Of a DNA stretch of 64,000 nt, positions 8,798-17,573 are shown in pieces; positions within the stretch are counted from its first letter, which is position 1, and the number at the start of each line of letters is the position of its first letter. Below the pieces are notes generated by a model. It searched no databases. It was not told the DNA's origin and saw nothing but the letters and a program-made list of their open reading frames with translations. The stretch spans positions 4,092,001-4,156,000 of the forward strand of contig NZ_CP042266.1 of assembly GCF_007856155.1 (NCBI RefSeq), given 5' to 3'. Made by a program: the position numbers and the translations under genes. The stretch comes from Streptomyces qinzhouensis (GTDB lineage Bacteria; Actinomycetota; Actinomycetes; Streptomycetales; Streptomycetaceae).

Positions 8798-8943
8798 TCT
8801 TTCGGATCTTGCCGGGTTCGCGTGCCCTGGCACCGCGCCTCGCCGCGTTGTCGTCAGTCGCCTACGCTCCGCGTGGACTCCTTCCTCCGCCTTGCGATCC
8901 ACGGCACCAGACCCCGCTCACTGATCCGGCCTGATCCGAAAGA
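8798..8943. repeat. 146-bp element with 11-bp inverted ends (MITE-like)
   Basis: TCTTTCGGATC (8798-8808) and GATCCGAAAGA (8933-8943) are exact inverted repeats bounding a segment with no gene. Inside are shorter palindromic parts such as GTGCC-CT-GGCAC. It begins seven bases after the pyrE stop. The layout is that of a non-autonomous transposable or palindromic repeat, and I recall similar sequence recurring between genes in Streptomyces, but I could not check this. With 8944-9182 it fills the 391-base pyrE-fba gap. Confidence 0.5.
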
Positions 8944-9182
8944 AACTCCCTGACCGCACCGGGCAAGGAGCCGCTTCTCACGGCCTGTCGGATACGGGGC
9001 AGGGCCTGCTTCCCGGCCCGGCCGGGGGTGTGCCGCACGGCCGGGGGACGCCCCGTACGTATGCCCGCAGACCGGACGGCCGAGTCCGTTCGGAGGTCTG
9101 CGAAGATAGGGGCCGACGATGACGTCGCCCCAAGGTCAGGGCCCGTACATATCGCAGAACCGCAGACACGAGGAGCGGACAG

Positions 9183-10205
9183 ATGCCCATCGCAACCCCC
9201 GAGGTCTACAACGAGATGCTCGACCGGGCGAAGGCAGGCAAGTTCGCCTACCCGGCCATCAATGTGACCTCCTCCCAGACCCTCCACGCCGCGCTGCGCG
9301 GCTTCGCGGAGGCCGAGAGCGACGGCATCGTCCAGATCTCCACAGGTGGTGCGGAGTTCCTGGGCGGCCAGCACAGCAAGGACATGGTCACGGGCGCGGT
9401 CGCGCTCGCCGAGTTCGCGCACATCGTCGCCGCGAAGTACGACGTCAACATCGCGCTGCACACGGACCACTGCCCGAAGGACAAGCTGGACACCTACGTC
9501 CGTCCGCTGGTGGCGATCTCCGCCGAGCGGGTCGCGGCCGGGCGGAACCCGCTCTTCCAGTCCCACATGTGGGACGGTTCGGCGGAGAACCTGGCCGACA
9601 ACCTGTCCATCGCGCAGGAGCTGCTGCCGCAGGCCGCCGCCGCCAAGATCATCCTTGAGGTCGAGATCACCCCGACCGGCGGCGAGGAGGACGGTGTCAC
9701 GCACGAGATCAACGACGAGCTGTACACCACCGTCGATGACGCGCTGCGCACCGCCGAGGCGCTCGGTCTGGGCGAGAAGGGCCGCTACCTGCTCGCCGCC
9801 TCCTTCGGCAATGTCCACGGCGTCTACAAGCCGGGCAATGTCGTGCTCCGCCCCGAGCTGCTGAAGGACCTTCAGCAGGGCGTCGGTGAGAAGTACGGCA
9901 AGGCCGCGCCGTTCGACTTCGTCTTCCACGGCGGCTCCGGCTCCACCGCCGAGGAGATCGCCGTCGCGCTCGACAACGGCGTGGTGAAGATGAACCTCGA
10001 CACGGACACGCAGTACGCGTTCACCCGGCCCGTCGTCGCGCACATGTTCCAGAACTACGACGGCGTTCTGAAGGTCGACGGCGAGGTCGGCAACAAGAAG
10101 GCGTACGACCCGCGGACCTGGGGCAAGCTGGCCGAGGCGGGCATGGCCCAGCGCGTGGTCGAGGCCTGCGCCGCGCTGCGCTCCACGGGCACGAAGCTGA
10201 AGTAG
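9183..10205 (+). CDS. fba: Class II fructose-bisphosphate aldolase
   Basis: A 340-residue zinc-dependent aldolase of glycolysis and gluconeogenesis, splitting fructose 1,6-bisphosphate into DHAP and glyceraldehyde 3-phosphate. NIALHTDHC near residue 93 holds a zinc His and the catalytic Asp; further zinc ligands lie in LEVEITPTGG, ASFGNVHGVY and VFHGGSGS. The phosphate site is completed by NLDTDTQYAF. Length is normal for the Streptomyces enzyme. GAGGAG eight bases before ATG 9183 fixes the start. It is flanked by large intergenic gaps and so is probably monocistronic. Confidence 0.95.
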   Translation: MPIATPEVYNEMLDRAKAGKFAYPAINVTSSQTLHAALRGFAEAESDGIVQISTGGAEFLGGQHSKDMVTGAVALAEFAHIVAAKYDVNIALHTDHCPKDKLDTYVRPLVAISAERVAAGRNPLFQSHMWDGSAENLADNLSIAQELLPQAAAAKIILEVEITPTGGEEDGVTHEINDELYTTVDDALRTAEALGLGEKGRYLLAASFGNVHGVYKPGNVVLRPELLKDLQQGVGEKYGKAAPFDFVFHGGSGSTAEEIAVALDNGVVKMNLDTDTQYAFTRPVVAHMFQNYDGVLKVDGEVGNKKAYDPRTWGKLAEAGMAQRVVEACAALRSTGTKLK

Positions 10206-10379
10206 TCCTCTCAGTCCATACATATCTGCCTACCTGCACTTATCGGCACATATCCGGACGCATTCGGACGCATTCATACGGCGTCGTGGCGCGAGAGCGC
10301 CGCGGCGCCGTACGGCTTTTCCGGCATTTTTCCGAAAATTTCCCGGTCATTCCTCGCCGGTTCCTCTTTCGGCGCCGAG

Positions 10380-10403
10380 TTGTCCACAGGGTGGTTATCC
10401 ACA
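10380..10403 (+). promoter_or_regulatory. Pair of DnaA boxes
   Basis: TTGTCCACA (10380-10388) is the Streptomyces consensus DnaA box and TTATCCACA (10395-10403) the classical one. They lie in the same orientation, 15 bases start to start. An AT-rich patch (10326-10345) lies just upstream. The pair sits 40 bases before the MFS gene. It could regulate that gene or titrate DnaA; neither can be decided from sequence. Confidence 0.55.
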
Positions 10404-10442
10404 GGGGTCGCCGGGTCGGCGGTGCGCTGGGATCATCCCCTT

Positions 10443-12002
10443 ATGGACGCGGATACGGGGGATACGGCCGCCGAGGGCGGCACGAGGGGACGGGACGGCC
10501 CGGGGCCGCCCGGCCCAGGCGCGGTCGGTCCGGGTGCGGTCGGTGGCATCCGGCTGGGTTCCGCCACCGGGCGGTGGGTCGTGTTCACGACCGTGCTCGG
10601 CTCCAGCATGGCCCTGCTCGACTCGACGGTCGTCAATGTGGCCCTGCCGCATATCGGTGACGATCTCGGCGCGGACCTCGCCGACCTCCAGTGGACCATC
10701 AACGCCTACATGCTGACCCTGGCCGGGCTGATCCTGCTCGGCGGAGCCCTCGGCGACCGCTACGGCCGGCGGCGGATCTTCGTCATCGGGGTGGTGTGGT
10801 TCGCCCTGGGGTCCCTGCTGTGCGGGATCGCGCCCAATGCGGGGGTGCTGATCGCGGCCCGTGCTCTCCAGGGCATCGGCGGTGCCCTGCTCACGCCCGG
10901 CTCGCTGGCGATCATCCAGGCGAGTTTCCATCCCGACGACCGGTCGCGGGCGGTCGGGCTGTGGTCCGGCTTCGGAGGTGTGGGCGCGGCGATCGGACCG
11001 TTCGTCGGCGGCTGGCTGGTGGACGGGCCGGGCTGGCGCTGGGTCTTTCTGATCAATGTGCCGCTGGCCGCGCTCTGTGTGCCGGTCGCGCTGCGGTATG
11101 TCCCGGAATCCCGGGACCCGGCAGGCCACAGCGGGCGCTTCGACGTCCTGGGCGCGGTGCTGGGCGCGGGGGCGCTGGCCCTGGTCACCTATGCGCTGAT
11201 CGCGGCGGAGTGGTGGCCCGGAGTGATCGGGGTGCTGGTCGCGCTGGCTTTCGTGATGGTCGAGCGGCGCAGCCCGGATCCGATGCTGCCGCTGTCGATC
11301 TTCAGATCGCGGATATTCACCGTGGTCAATGTGGTGACGCTCTGTGTGTACGCGGCATTCGGCGGGTTCTTCTTCCTCGCCGCGCTCCAGCTCCAGGTCG
11401 TCTCCGGATACTCGGCCCTCCAGGCGGGTCTCGCGCTGCTGCCGACGACACTGCTGATGCTGATGTTCTCGGCGGCCTCGGGCCAACTGGCGGAGCGCAC
11501 GGGGCCGCGGCTGCCGCTGACGGTCGGGCCGCTGCTCTGCGCGGGCGGGCTGCTGCTGATGCTGCGGGTGGGGCCGGATCCCACGTACTGGACGGATGTG
11601 CTCCCGGCGCTGCTGGTGCTGGGGCTGGGGATGGTGACCCTGGTCGCGCCGCTGACGGCGACGGTCCTGTCCTCGGTGCCGACCGGGCGGGCGGGTATCG
11701 CCAGCGGAGTGAACAACGCGGCGGCGCGGGCGGCCGGTCTGATAGCGGTGGCGGCGCTGCCGCTGCTGGTCGGGATGGGCCCGGAGGCCTACCGCTCGGC
11801 GGCCCAGTTCGACGCGGCCTTCGACCGGGCGATGCCGATCTGCGCGGGGGTGCTGGTGGTGGGTTCGCTGGTGGCGGCGGTATGGATCCGACGGCCGCGG
11901 GCGCCGTGCGCGCATCCGGAGTGCCGGGTGAACTGCGGGGTGGGCGCGCCGCCGCTGGAAGCCGGGACCGGTGGAGAGCGGGAGCGGCACCGCCCGCGCT
12001 GA
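10443..12002 (+). CDS. MFS drug efflux transporter, DHA2 (14-TM) type
   Basis: A 519-residue polytopic protein with about 14 helices. LLDSTVVNVALPHIGDDLGA in helix 1 is the DHA2 signature, LGDRYGRRRIFVIG is MFS motif A, and a GGVGAAIGPFVGGWL-type motif C in helix 5 marks drug/proton antiporters. The expected role is proton-driven export of lipophilic cations or antibiotics. A hydrophilic start (residues 1-35, Gly/Pro-rich) precedes helix 1. ATG 10443 is favoured over upstream ORF extension, though no strong ribosome site is seen. No regulator is adjacent; the two DnaA boxes upstream are odd. Confidence 0.85.
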   Translation: MDADTGDTAAEGGTRGRDGPGPPGPGAVGPGAVGGIRLGSATGRWVVFTTVLGSSMALLDSTVVNVALPHIGDDLGADLADLQWTINAYMLTLAGLILLGGALGDRYGRRRIFVIGVVWFALGSLLCGIAPNAGVLIAARALQGIGGALLTPGSLAIIQASFHPDDRSRAVGLWSGFGGVGAAIGPFVGGWLVDGPGWRWVFLINVPLAALCVPVALRYVPESRDPAGHSGRFDVLGAVLGAGALALVTYALIAAEWWPGVIGVLVALAFVMVERRSPDPMLPLSIFRSRIFTVVNVVTLCVYAAFGGFFFLAALQLQVVSGYSALQAGLALLPTTLLMLMFSAASGQLAERTGPRLPLTVGPLLCAGGLLLMLRVGPDPTYWTDVLPALLVLGLGMVTLVAPLTATVLSSVPTGRAGIASGVNNAAARAAGLIAVAALPLLVGMGPEAYRSAAQFDAAFDRAMPICAGVLVVGSLVAAVWIRRPRAPCAHPECRVNCGVGAPPLEAGTGGERERHRPR

Positions 12003-12018
12003 GGCGGTGCGGTGCCGC
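11984..12018. terminator. Bidirectional hairpin between convergent genes
   Basis: GCGGCACCGC (11984-11993) and GCGGTGCCGC (12009-12018) form a 10-bp perfect stem across the MFS stop codon, 15 bases from the end of the converging ALF-repeat gene. Confidence 0.5.
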
Positions 12019-12032
12019 GGTGACCGCTGGGG

Positions 12033-12914
12033 TCAGCGCTTCGCCTTGGCGGCGGCCGCCTGGTCCTTGGCGCGGGCCGTGTGCTGGCCGCTGTCCAGGA
12101 AGGCGAGCACGGCCTGGTGCTTGCCCGTCTTGAGGGCGGCGTTTCCGGCGGCCTTCACGGACTTGCCGCCGTAGGAGACGATCCGGGCGACGCGGTTGCG
12201 GTCGTCCTTGTGACGGGCCGTGTACTGGCCGACCTCGATGAAGTCGCTCAGGGCCTGGTAGTCGGTGGACTTGAGGGCGACGTTTCCGGCGGCCTTCAGC
12301 TGAGCCCCGCCGCCGTTCATGATCTGGGTGACGCGGACGCGGTTGTCCTCCTGGCGGGCCTTGTACTGGCCGCTGTCGAGGAACTCGATCAGGTCCTGGT
12401 GGTACTTGCTCTTGAGGGCGGTCTTGCCGTCGCGCTGCACGGCGACGCCGCCGCTGGAGATGATCCGGGCGACGCGGATGCTGTCGTCCGTGTAACGAGC
12501 CTTGTACTGGCCGCTCTCGATGAACTCCACCAGTTCCTTACGGGTCTTGGAGTTCAGGGCCGCCCTGGCGCCGTCCTGCACTCCCCGGCCGCCGGTCGTC
12601 GCGATCCTCGCGGTCTGGACCCGGTCGTCGTCGAGGCGGGCGTGGTGCTGACCGGCGTCGAGGAAGCGGACCCGGTCCTCGGGGGTGCCGTCGAGGGCCG
12701 CCTGCGCGCCCTCACGGACGCCCAGTCCCGACCGGGGGTCGGCCAGCATCGCCTCGATGGCCTTCCGGTTCGCCTCGTCGGAGGCACCTGTGGCGGTGGC
12801 GGCGGTTGCCGGGGACGCGTCGGCGGAGGCGGTGGTCGGGGAGGTGAGGGAGAACACCAGCGCCGGTGCGACGGCCAGGGACACGGCAATCGCGGACATG
12901 CGTATGAGCTTCAA
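12033..12914 (-). CDS. Secreted ALF-repeat protein
   Basis: A 293-residue protein with a Sec signal peptide (KLIRMSAIAVSLAVAPALVF, cut near TASA-DA) and about five tandem repeats of roughly 50 residues. Each repeat contains a DD.RVRVARI segment, a GG....GAALKS segment and a FL.SGQ..AR segment, matching the short ALF repeat (PF03752). These helical repeats are abundant in secreted actinobacterial proteins of unknown function. TTG 12914 is chosen because the n-region Lys and Arg and a GAGG eight bases upstream fit; ATG 12899 is the alternative. The inverted repeat at 12961 probably controls it. Confidence 0.75.
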   Translation of the reverse strand: MKLIRMSAIAVSLAVAPALVFSLTSPTTASADASPATAATATGASDEANRKAIEAMLADPRSGLGVREGAQAALDGTPEDRVRFLDAGQHHARLDDDRVQTARIATTGGRGVQDGARAALNSKTRKELVEFIESGQYKARYTDDSIRVARIISSGGVAVQRDGKTALKSKYHQDLIEFLDSGQYKARQEDNRVRVTQIMNGGGAQLKAAGNVALKSTDYQALSDFIEVGQYTARHKDDRNRVARIVSYGGKSVKAAGNAALKTGKHQAVLAFLDSGQHTARAKDQAAAAKAKR

Positions 12915-12960
12915 AGAATCCGCCTCGCGGGAGAAAGTACTTGCTTGCGAGGCGTAATTT

Positions 12961-12986
12961 TACGGCAAAAGGCACTAATTGCCGTA
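12961..12986 (-). promoter_or_regulatory. Inverted repeat over promoter of ALF-repeat gene
   Basis: TACGGCAA (12961-12968) and TTGCCGTA (12979-12986) are perfect inverted repeats with a 10-base spacer. On the minus strand a TAAAAT hexamer (-10-like) overlaps the proximal arm, 43 bases before the TTG start. The stretch is unusually AT-rich for the window. A repressor site is the simplest reading. Confidence 0.4.
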
Positions 12987-13063
12987 TGGATAAGTAGTGA
13001 TATTCAACAATGACAGGAGGATTGATGGGTGATGGGCCCAACTGCCGGGCGGGCGTGGGGCGG

Positions 13064-13735
13064 TCACCGGGGGTTCGTGGGTATCGGCGGTACCTCGGTG
13101 TGGGTGACCCGGTAGCCTCCGTCGATCGCCGGGGCGAAGGGCGCGGGCGCCTGGCAGGTTCCGGTGCCGCCGGCCGCTCCGGCACCGTCCGTCCCGCCGT
13201 CGGCGTTGACGATGCCCCAGCTGAATCCGGCCCGGCTCGGAGCGCCGTTCTCGCCCTGCTGGAAGCTGATGCCGACGCGCTTTCCGACCCGTTCGACGTT
13301 CGTCTTCCGGACGATCGCGGTGACGGTCGCCGTCTTCCCGCCCGTCGACAGGCAGTCCACATCGGCGACGGCCCATCCGGTCCTGCCGGTCTCCGGGATG
13401 TAGTGGGAGAAGCGGAGCGTGCCGCGGGCGTCCGTCGGCAGTCCGGTGGGCACTCCGGGGAGCGGCTTGCTGTAGGGCACGGCCGTGGCGTCGATCGTGA
13501 AGCGGATGGTGTCCTGGGGCCGGAGCGTGAAGTGGATCCGGGCCGAGCCCTTGACCCGGGCGGTCGCGGCGCCCCGGTCCTCCCCGGCCGGGGCCGCGGC
13601 GGCCGGACGGTGTCCGTCCCGTTCACCGGGACGGGACTCGTTCGCCGCGGTGGAGGCGGAGACCGTACCGGCGAGAAGGGCGGCGGTGGCTCCGGCGAGG
13701 GCGACGGTGCGAGGGGCGGTGAGCCGGCGGCGCAT
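13064..13735 (-). CDS. Secreted protein of unknown function
   Basis: A 223-residue protein with a clear signal peptide (RRRLTAPRTVALAGATAALL, cut near STA-AN), a charged linker to about residue 60, and a beta-rich domain with two cysteines (DVDCLSTGG, GTGTCQAP) that may pair outside the cell. Stretches such as ARIHFTLRPQDTIRFTIDAT and KTATVTAIVRKTNVERVGKR suggest a beta sandwich. I do not recognise a named family. It is divergent from the sensor kinase gene 222 bases away. No strong ribosome site precedes the ATG. Confidence 0.6.
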   Translation of the reverse strand: MRRRLTAPRTVALAGATAALLAGTVSASTAANESRPGERDGHRPAAAAPAGEDRGAATARVKGSARIHFTLRPQDTIRFTIDATAVPYSKPLPGVPTGLPTDARGTLRFSHYIPETGRTGWAVADVDCLSTGGKTATVTAIVRKTNVERVGKRVGISFQQGENGAPSRAGFSWGIVNADGGTDGAGAAGGTGTCQAPAPFAPAIDGGYRVTHTEVPPIPTNPR

Positions 13736-13957
13736 GGCGGTATCCGTTCGGAGGAGAGGGATGTCGCGGTGACGGACAACAGCCTCGCCCGGGGCCGGGC
13801 TCGGGGCCCATCCGCCGATCGGCAGAGAGCGGTACGGCGCGGACCGGCCCGACTGTGCCGTTCGGGGGAGGCGACCGGGCTCGTAGGGTGATCAGCGCCC
13901 GCGCCGGCGGTGGTCGACGGGCCGCGGACGGCCGGGCCGGAGGGGGGAGTTGTGGCG

Positions 13958-15259
13958 GTGTCGGACGCGCCGTGGAACGTACTGGTCGCACTGCCCGTGT
14001 TCGCCTGCGTGGTGACGGTCGCCCGGGCGGCTGTGGGCACGTGGACGGCGCGCCGGGGAGGGGGCGCCTGGGGGCTGCTGGCGCCCGCGACCGCGGGGTG
14101 TGCGCTGCTCTCCGCCACGGCGACGTTCCTTGTGCCGGTGGAGCCGGGTGACGGTGCCGTCCAGCGTTCCTACTGGAGCCTTGCCGAGGCCGGGCTGCTG
14201 CTGGTGCTGCTCGTCGCGGTGGTCAGGTTCGCGCCCCCGGCGGGTGTGCGTATCGCCGTGCCGCTCGTCGCTCTCGCGGTCTCCGTCTGGCCCCTGGTAC
14301 TCGTCGACGGTTCGTTCCTCGAAGGCGTGGGCGTGGTCGCCTTCTGGCTGCTGCCGGTGGTGGTCGCCGTGACCGCGGGGGCGTATCCGCGCCGGGCGGC
14401 GTCCCGGCGCCGGCGGGCGGTCGAGGAGGCCCGCCGGGAGCAGCGGCTGCGGCTCTCCCGCGATCTGCACGACTTCGTGGCCCATGACATCAGCGGGATC
14501 GTGGTCCAGGCGCAGGCCGCGCGCTTCGTCGCCGAGGCCGACCCCGGGCAGGCGCTGGCCGCGCTGGAACGCATCGAGCGGGCCGGGCTGAACGCGCTGG
14601 CGTCCATGGACCGTACGGTCGCGATGCTCCATACGAACGGCGCGGCCGACGGCACCCCGCCCGGACCGGCCCGACTGCCCGGGCTGGTCGCCGAGTTCGG
14701 TGCCGCGGGCGGGGCGGAAGCGGTGCTGGAGGCGGACGAGGACGCGCTGGGCGCGCTGACCCGGGAGGCCGGGGCGGCGGCGTACCGGATCGTGGTGGAG
14801 TCGCTGACGAACGTACGGCGGCACGCACCGGGCGCCACCGGCGTCTCCGTACGGATCCGGCGGACGGGGGGCGGCGTCGAGGTCTCGGTCCGCGACGACG
14901 GCGGCGGGGGTGCCGGTGGTGCTGGTGGTGCTGGTGGTGCCGCGCGGTTCCGGCTGCCGCGCCGGGCGCGCGGAGCCGGCGGGCTCGGGCTGCCCGCGCT
15001 CGCCGAGCAGGTCACGGCCCTCGGCGGCACATTCGCGGCCGGGCCGGTTCCGGACCGGGAGTCGCCCCCGGGGCCCGGTTCGGGGCCCGGGGCGGGCGGT
15101 GGCTGGCGGGTCACGGCGGTGTTCCCCGCGTCGGGCCAGGACGTCGATCCGCCTCCGTACCGGCACCCGGACGGACTTCCCTCGGCCCTGGACCCCCGAC
15201 CGCACACGAGCCCCAGCCCGAATCCGTACCCGAATCCCCGCCCGAAAGGCCCGAAGTGA
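13958..15259 (+). CDS. Two-component sensor histidine kinase, NarL/DesK type
   Basis: A 433-residue kinase. Five or so N-terminal helices (residues 1-135) form a membrane sensor with no large external loop. RLRLSRDLHDFVAHDISGIV is the HisKA_3 dimerisation box with phospho-His near 170. The ATPase N-box reads AYRIVVESLTNVRRHAP and the G-box GGLGLPALAEQ. A run of Gly-Gly-Ala repeats interrupts the ATPase domain and a proline-rich tail ends the protein. GTG 13958 sits eight bases after a purine-rich AGGGGGGAG; GTG 13952 is possible. The stop overlaps the regulator start as GTGA. The signal is unknown. Confidence 0.85.
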   Translation: MSDAPWNVLVALPVFACVVTVARAAVGTWTARRGGGAWGLLAPATAGCALLSATATFLVPVEPGDGAVQRSYWSLAEAGLLLVLLVAVVRFAPPAGVRIAVPLVALAVSVWPLVLVDGSFLEGVGVVAFWLLPVVVAVTAGAYPRRAASRRRRAVEEARREQRLRLSRDLHDFVAHDISGIVVQAQAARFVAEADPGQALAALERIERAGLNALASMDRTVAMLHTNGAADGTPPGPARLPGLVAEFGAAGGAEAVLEADEDALGALTREAGAAAYRIVVESLTNVRRHAPGATGVSVRIRRTGGGVEVSVRDDGGGGAGGAGGAGGAARFRLPRRARGAGGLGLPALAEQVTALGGTFAAGPVPDRESPPGPGSGPGAGGGWRVTAVFPASGQDVDPPPYRHPDGLPSALDPRPHTSPSPNPYPNPRPKGPK

Positions 15260-16044
15260 CGACCGATCCGACGAAACCAGGCCCGACGAATCCAGGCGCG
15301 ACGGCATCAGGCGCGACGTCATCAGGTTCGACGGCATCAGGCGCGGCGATACCAGGTCCGGTGGCATCCGGCCCGACCAGGATCCTGCTCGCCGACGACC
15401 AGGACGATATCCGCAGCGGTTTCCGGCTGATCCTCGGCTCCCAGCCGGACATGACGGTCGTCGGCGAGGCGGCGGACGGTCTCGCCGCCGTCGCCCTCGC
15501 CCGCGACCTCCGCCCCGATCTGGTCGTCGCCGACATCCGGATGCCCGGACTCGACGGTCTGGAGGTCACCCGGCGGCTCGCGGGCCCCGAAGTCGCCGAC
15601 CCCGTACGCGTACTGATCGTCACCACCTTCGACCACGACGACCACGTCCGCACGGCCCTGCGGGACGGTGCCTGCGGGTTCCTGCTGAAGCGTTCCGGCC
15701 CTGGGCTGCTGATCGAAGGGGTACGGGCCGCGATGTCGGGCGATGTGCTGATCAGCCCGCAGCTGACGGTACAGCTCCTCCGGCCGCCCGCGAACGCCGC
15801 CGTGCCCGTGCGGCCGCCCGCGCGGTCCCCGCTGTCCCCGCTGACCCCGCGCGAGGCGGAGATCGTACGGCTGGTGGCCGAGGGACTGACCAACGCGGAG
15901 ATCGGCACCGCGCTGTTCATCTCCGCCGGGACGGTGAAGACCCATCTGGCGAATATGCAGGTCAAGTTGGGGGTGCGGAACCGTGTCGCCATGGCGGCCT
16001 GGCACTTCGACCGCTCCGGCGGAGCGAGCCACCGCACTTCATGA
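15256..16044 (+). CDS. Two-component response regulator, NarL/LuxR type
   Basis: A 262-residue partner of the kinase just upstream, coupled through a GTGA overlap. The receiver domain starts only at about residue 41 (ILLADDQDDIRSGF) and carries the phospho-Asp in LVVADIRMPG and the Lys in FLLKRS. A LuxR helix-turn-helix (LTPREAEIVRLVAEGLTNAE, then TVKTHLANMQVKLGVRNR) ends the protein. The first 40 residues are a Gly/Ala/Ser/Pro spacer encoded by imperfect 15-base repeats, which is unusual for NarL regulators. The target genes are not evident; the neighbouring PLC-like gene is one candidate. Confidence 0.85.
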   Translation: MTTDPTKPGPTNPGATASGATSSGSTASGAAIPGPVASGPTRILLADDQDDIRSGFRLILGSQPDMTVVGEAADGLAAVALARDLRPDLVVADIRMPGLDGLEVTRRLAGPEVADPVRVLIVTTFDHDDHVRTALRDGACGFLLKRSGPGLLIEGVRAAMSGDVLISPQLTVQLLRPPANAAVPVRPPARSPLSPLTPREAEIVRLVAEGLTNAEIGTALFISAGTVKTHLANMQVKLGVRNRVAMAAWHFDRSGGASHRTS

Positions 16045-16144
16045 TCATTTATCGGTTGTTTATTTCCGGCCCGGAAGCTGTTGCGGTCCTGATCACGCAG
16101 GGCGCGCACCCCGCGCGTCCACGACAAAGGAGCGAACGGACCGT

Positions 16145-17503
16145 ATGCGAAAGAGCGCTTCGGGCCCCGGGCCCCGCTGGAGACCGACGACCGGACCGCT
16201 GGGCCGGCTGACGGCGATATGGCTGGCGGTGGTGTCCGTCCTGAGCTTCGGGATCGTCGTGGCACCGACCCCCGCCCAGGCGGCCCCGCCGGACGGCTGG
16301 AACAACCGGCATCTCGACGAGATCACCCTGCTCGGCAGCCACAACGGCTTCGCCAACGACTCCGACGGAGTGTTCGGCGCCGGGCGGAACCAGAGCTTCT
16401 CGCTCTCCGACCAGCTCAACCAGCTGAACGTCCGCGCCACCGAGCTGGACATCTACGGCACGGCGAACGGGGTGTGGACCTATCACACCACCACCTGGAC
16501 CGGCGGGGGCAAGCGCCTGCGCCAGCATCTCTACACCATCAAGGACTTCCTCGACCGGAACCGGAACGAGGTCTTCGTCCTCACCCTCCAGGACAACACC
16601 ACCCCGGAACAGCTGCGGGACGAGTTCGCCTCGGTGCCGGGCCTGACCGATCTGGCCCTCAATCCGTGGGAGTGGAACGTCCGGTACCAGGGCTGGCCGA
16701 AGGTCTCCGACATGGTGGACCGGAACAAGCGGCTGCTGATGCTCTCCGGCAAGAACGACAAGGGGCACCTGAACGTCCACCACATGCGGGAGTGGACGAT
16801 TCAGAACCACTACAACGACGGTATCGGCGTCTGCACCGACCGCAAGGGGGACGGGATCTCCACCCAGCTGGGAGCCCCGGGGCAGGGGGAGACCTTCAAC
16901 GGCTTCTCGAACACCAACGCCCGCGGCTTCCAGAAGCTCTTCTTCGCCAACAACTTCTCCGCCCGTAACTACAACGACTTCCACTGGTCGGCGCGGGCCT
17001 GCGAGGGGAAGACGGAGGGCCGGATGCCGAACATGATCTCCACCGACTGGATCGGTTACGGCGGCAACCGCAGCGCGGAGCAGTTCGTCAACGCCGCCAA
17101 CCGGTCCGTCAGCTGGACGATGGGCAGCCTCTGTATCGACGTTGAGGGCGGGCGCACCGGGAACGGCACCCCGGTGCAGATCTGGGGCTGCAACTGGAGC
17201 AATTCCCAGGCCTGGCGACGGGTCCCCGTCGACGGCGTCGGCTTCGAGCTGCGCGCCCTCGGCCAGTGTCTCGACGTGGCGGGCGGCAACGCGGTCCGCG
17301 GTAACAAGATCCAGATCTACGGCTGCAACGGCACCATGTCCCAGCGCTGGGTCCATGAGGGCAACAGCGGTAACCGGCTGCGGAACCTGGTGACGAACAT
17401 GTGCATCGACCTGCCGAACCGGAACGGCACACCCGGGGTGGACCTGCAGCTCTGGGACTGCGACGGGAGCGTCGGGCAGCGCTTCGACTGGAACCTGGCC
17501 TGA
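16145..17503 (+). CDS. Secreted PI-PLC-like protein with ricin-B lectin domain
   Basis: A 452-residue exported protein. A Sec signal ends near APTPAQA-AP (residue 45). The catalytic half (about 50-320) looks like the PLC-X TIM barrel: ITLLGSHNG supplies the first His, ATELDIYGT the metal/base region, and VWTYHTTTW the second His. Residues 330-452 form a ricin-B trefoil with three QxW-type repeats (GTPVQIWGCN, NKIQIYGCN, VDLQLWDCD). This suggests an enzyme that hydrolyses a phosphoinositol-type or related bond and docks on carbohydrate. AAGGAG is 12 bases from ATG 16145, a little far. Monocistronic, ending at a strong hairpin. Confidence 0.75.
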   Translation: MRKSASGPGPRWRPTTGPLGRLTAIWLAVVSVLSFGIVVAPTPAQAAPPDGWNNRHLDEITLLGSHNGFANDSDGVFGAGRNQSFSLSDQLNQLNVRATELDIYGTANGVWTYHTTTWTGGGKRLRQHLYTIKDFLDRNRNEVFVLTLQDNTTPEQLRDEFASVPGLTDLALNPWEWNVRYQGWPKVSDMVDRNKRLLMLSGKNDKGHLNVHHMREWTIQNHYNDGIGVCTDRKGDGISTQLGAPGQGETFNGFSNTNARGFQKLFFANNFSARNYNDFHWSARACEGKTEGRMPNMISTDWIGYGGNRSAEQFVNAANRSVSWTMGSLCIDVEGGRTGNGTPVQIWGCNWSNSQAWRRVPVDGVGFELRALGQCLDVAGGNAVRGNKIQIYGCNGTMSQRWVHEGNSGNRLRNLVTNMCIDLPNRNGTPGVDLQLWDCDGSVGQRFDWNLA

Positions 17504-17521
17504 GGAGCGGGCCGGAGCCGA

Positions 17522-17550
17522 GGGCACCCCGGCAGCCGGCCGGGGTGCCC
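17522..17550. terminator. Hairpin terminator after PLC-like gene
   Basis: GGGCACCCCGG (17522-17532) and CCGGGGTGCCC (17540-17550) form an 11-bp perfect stem with a seven-base loop, 19 bases after the stop. Confidence 0.65.
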
Positions 17551-17573
17551 CCCTCATGGGGGAGACTGGGCGC

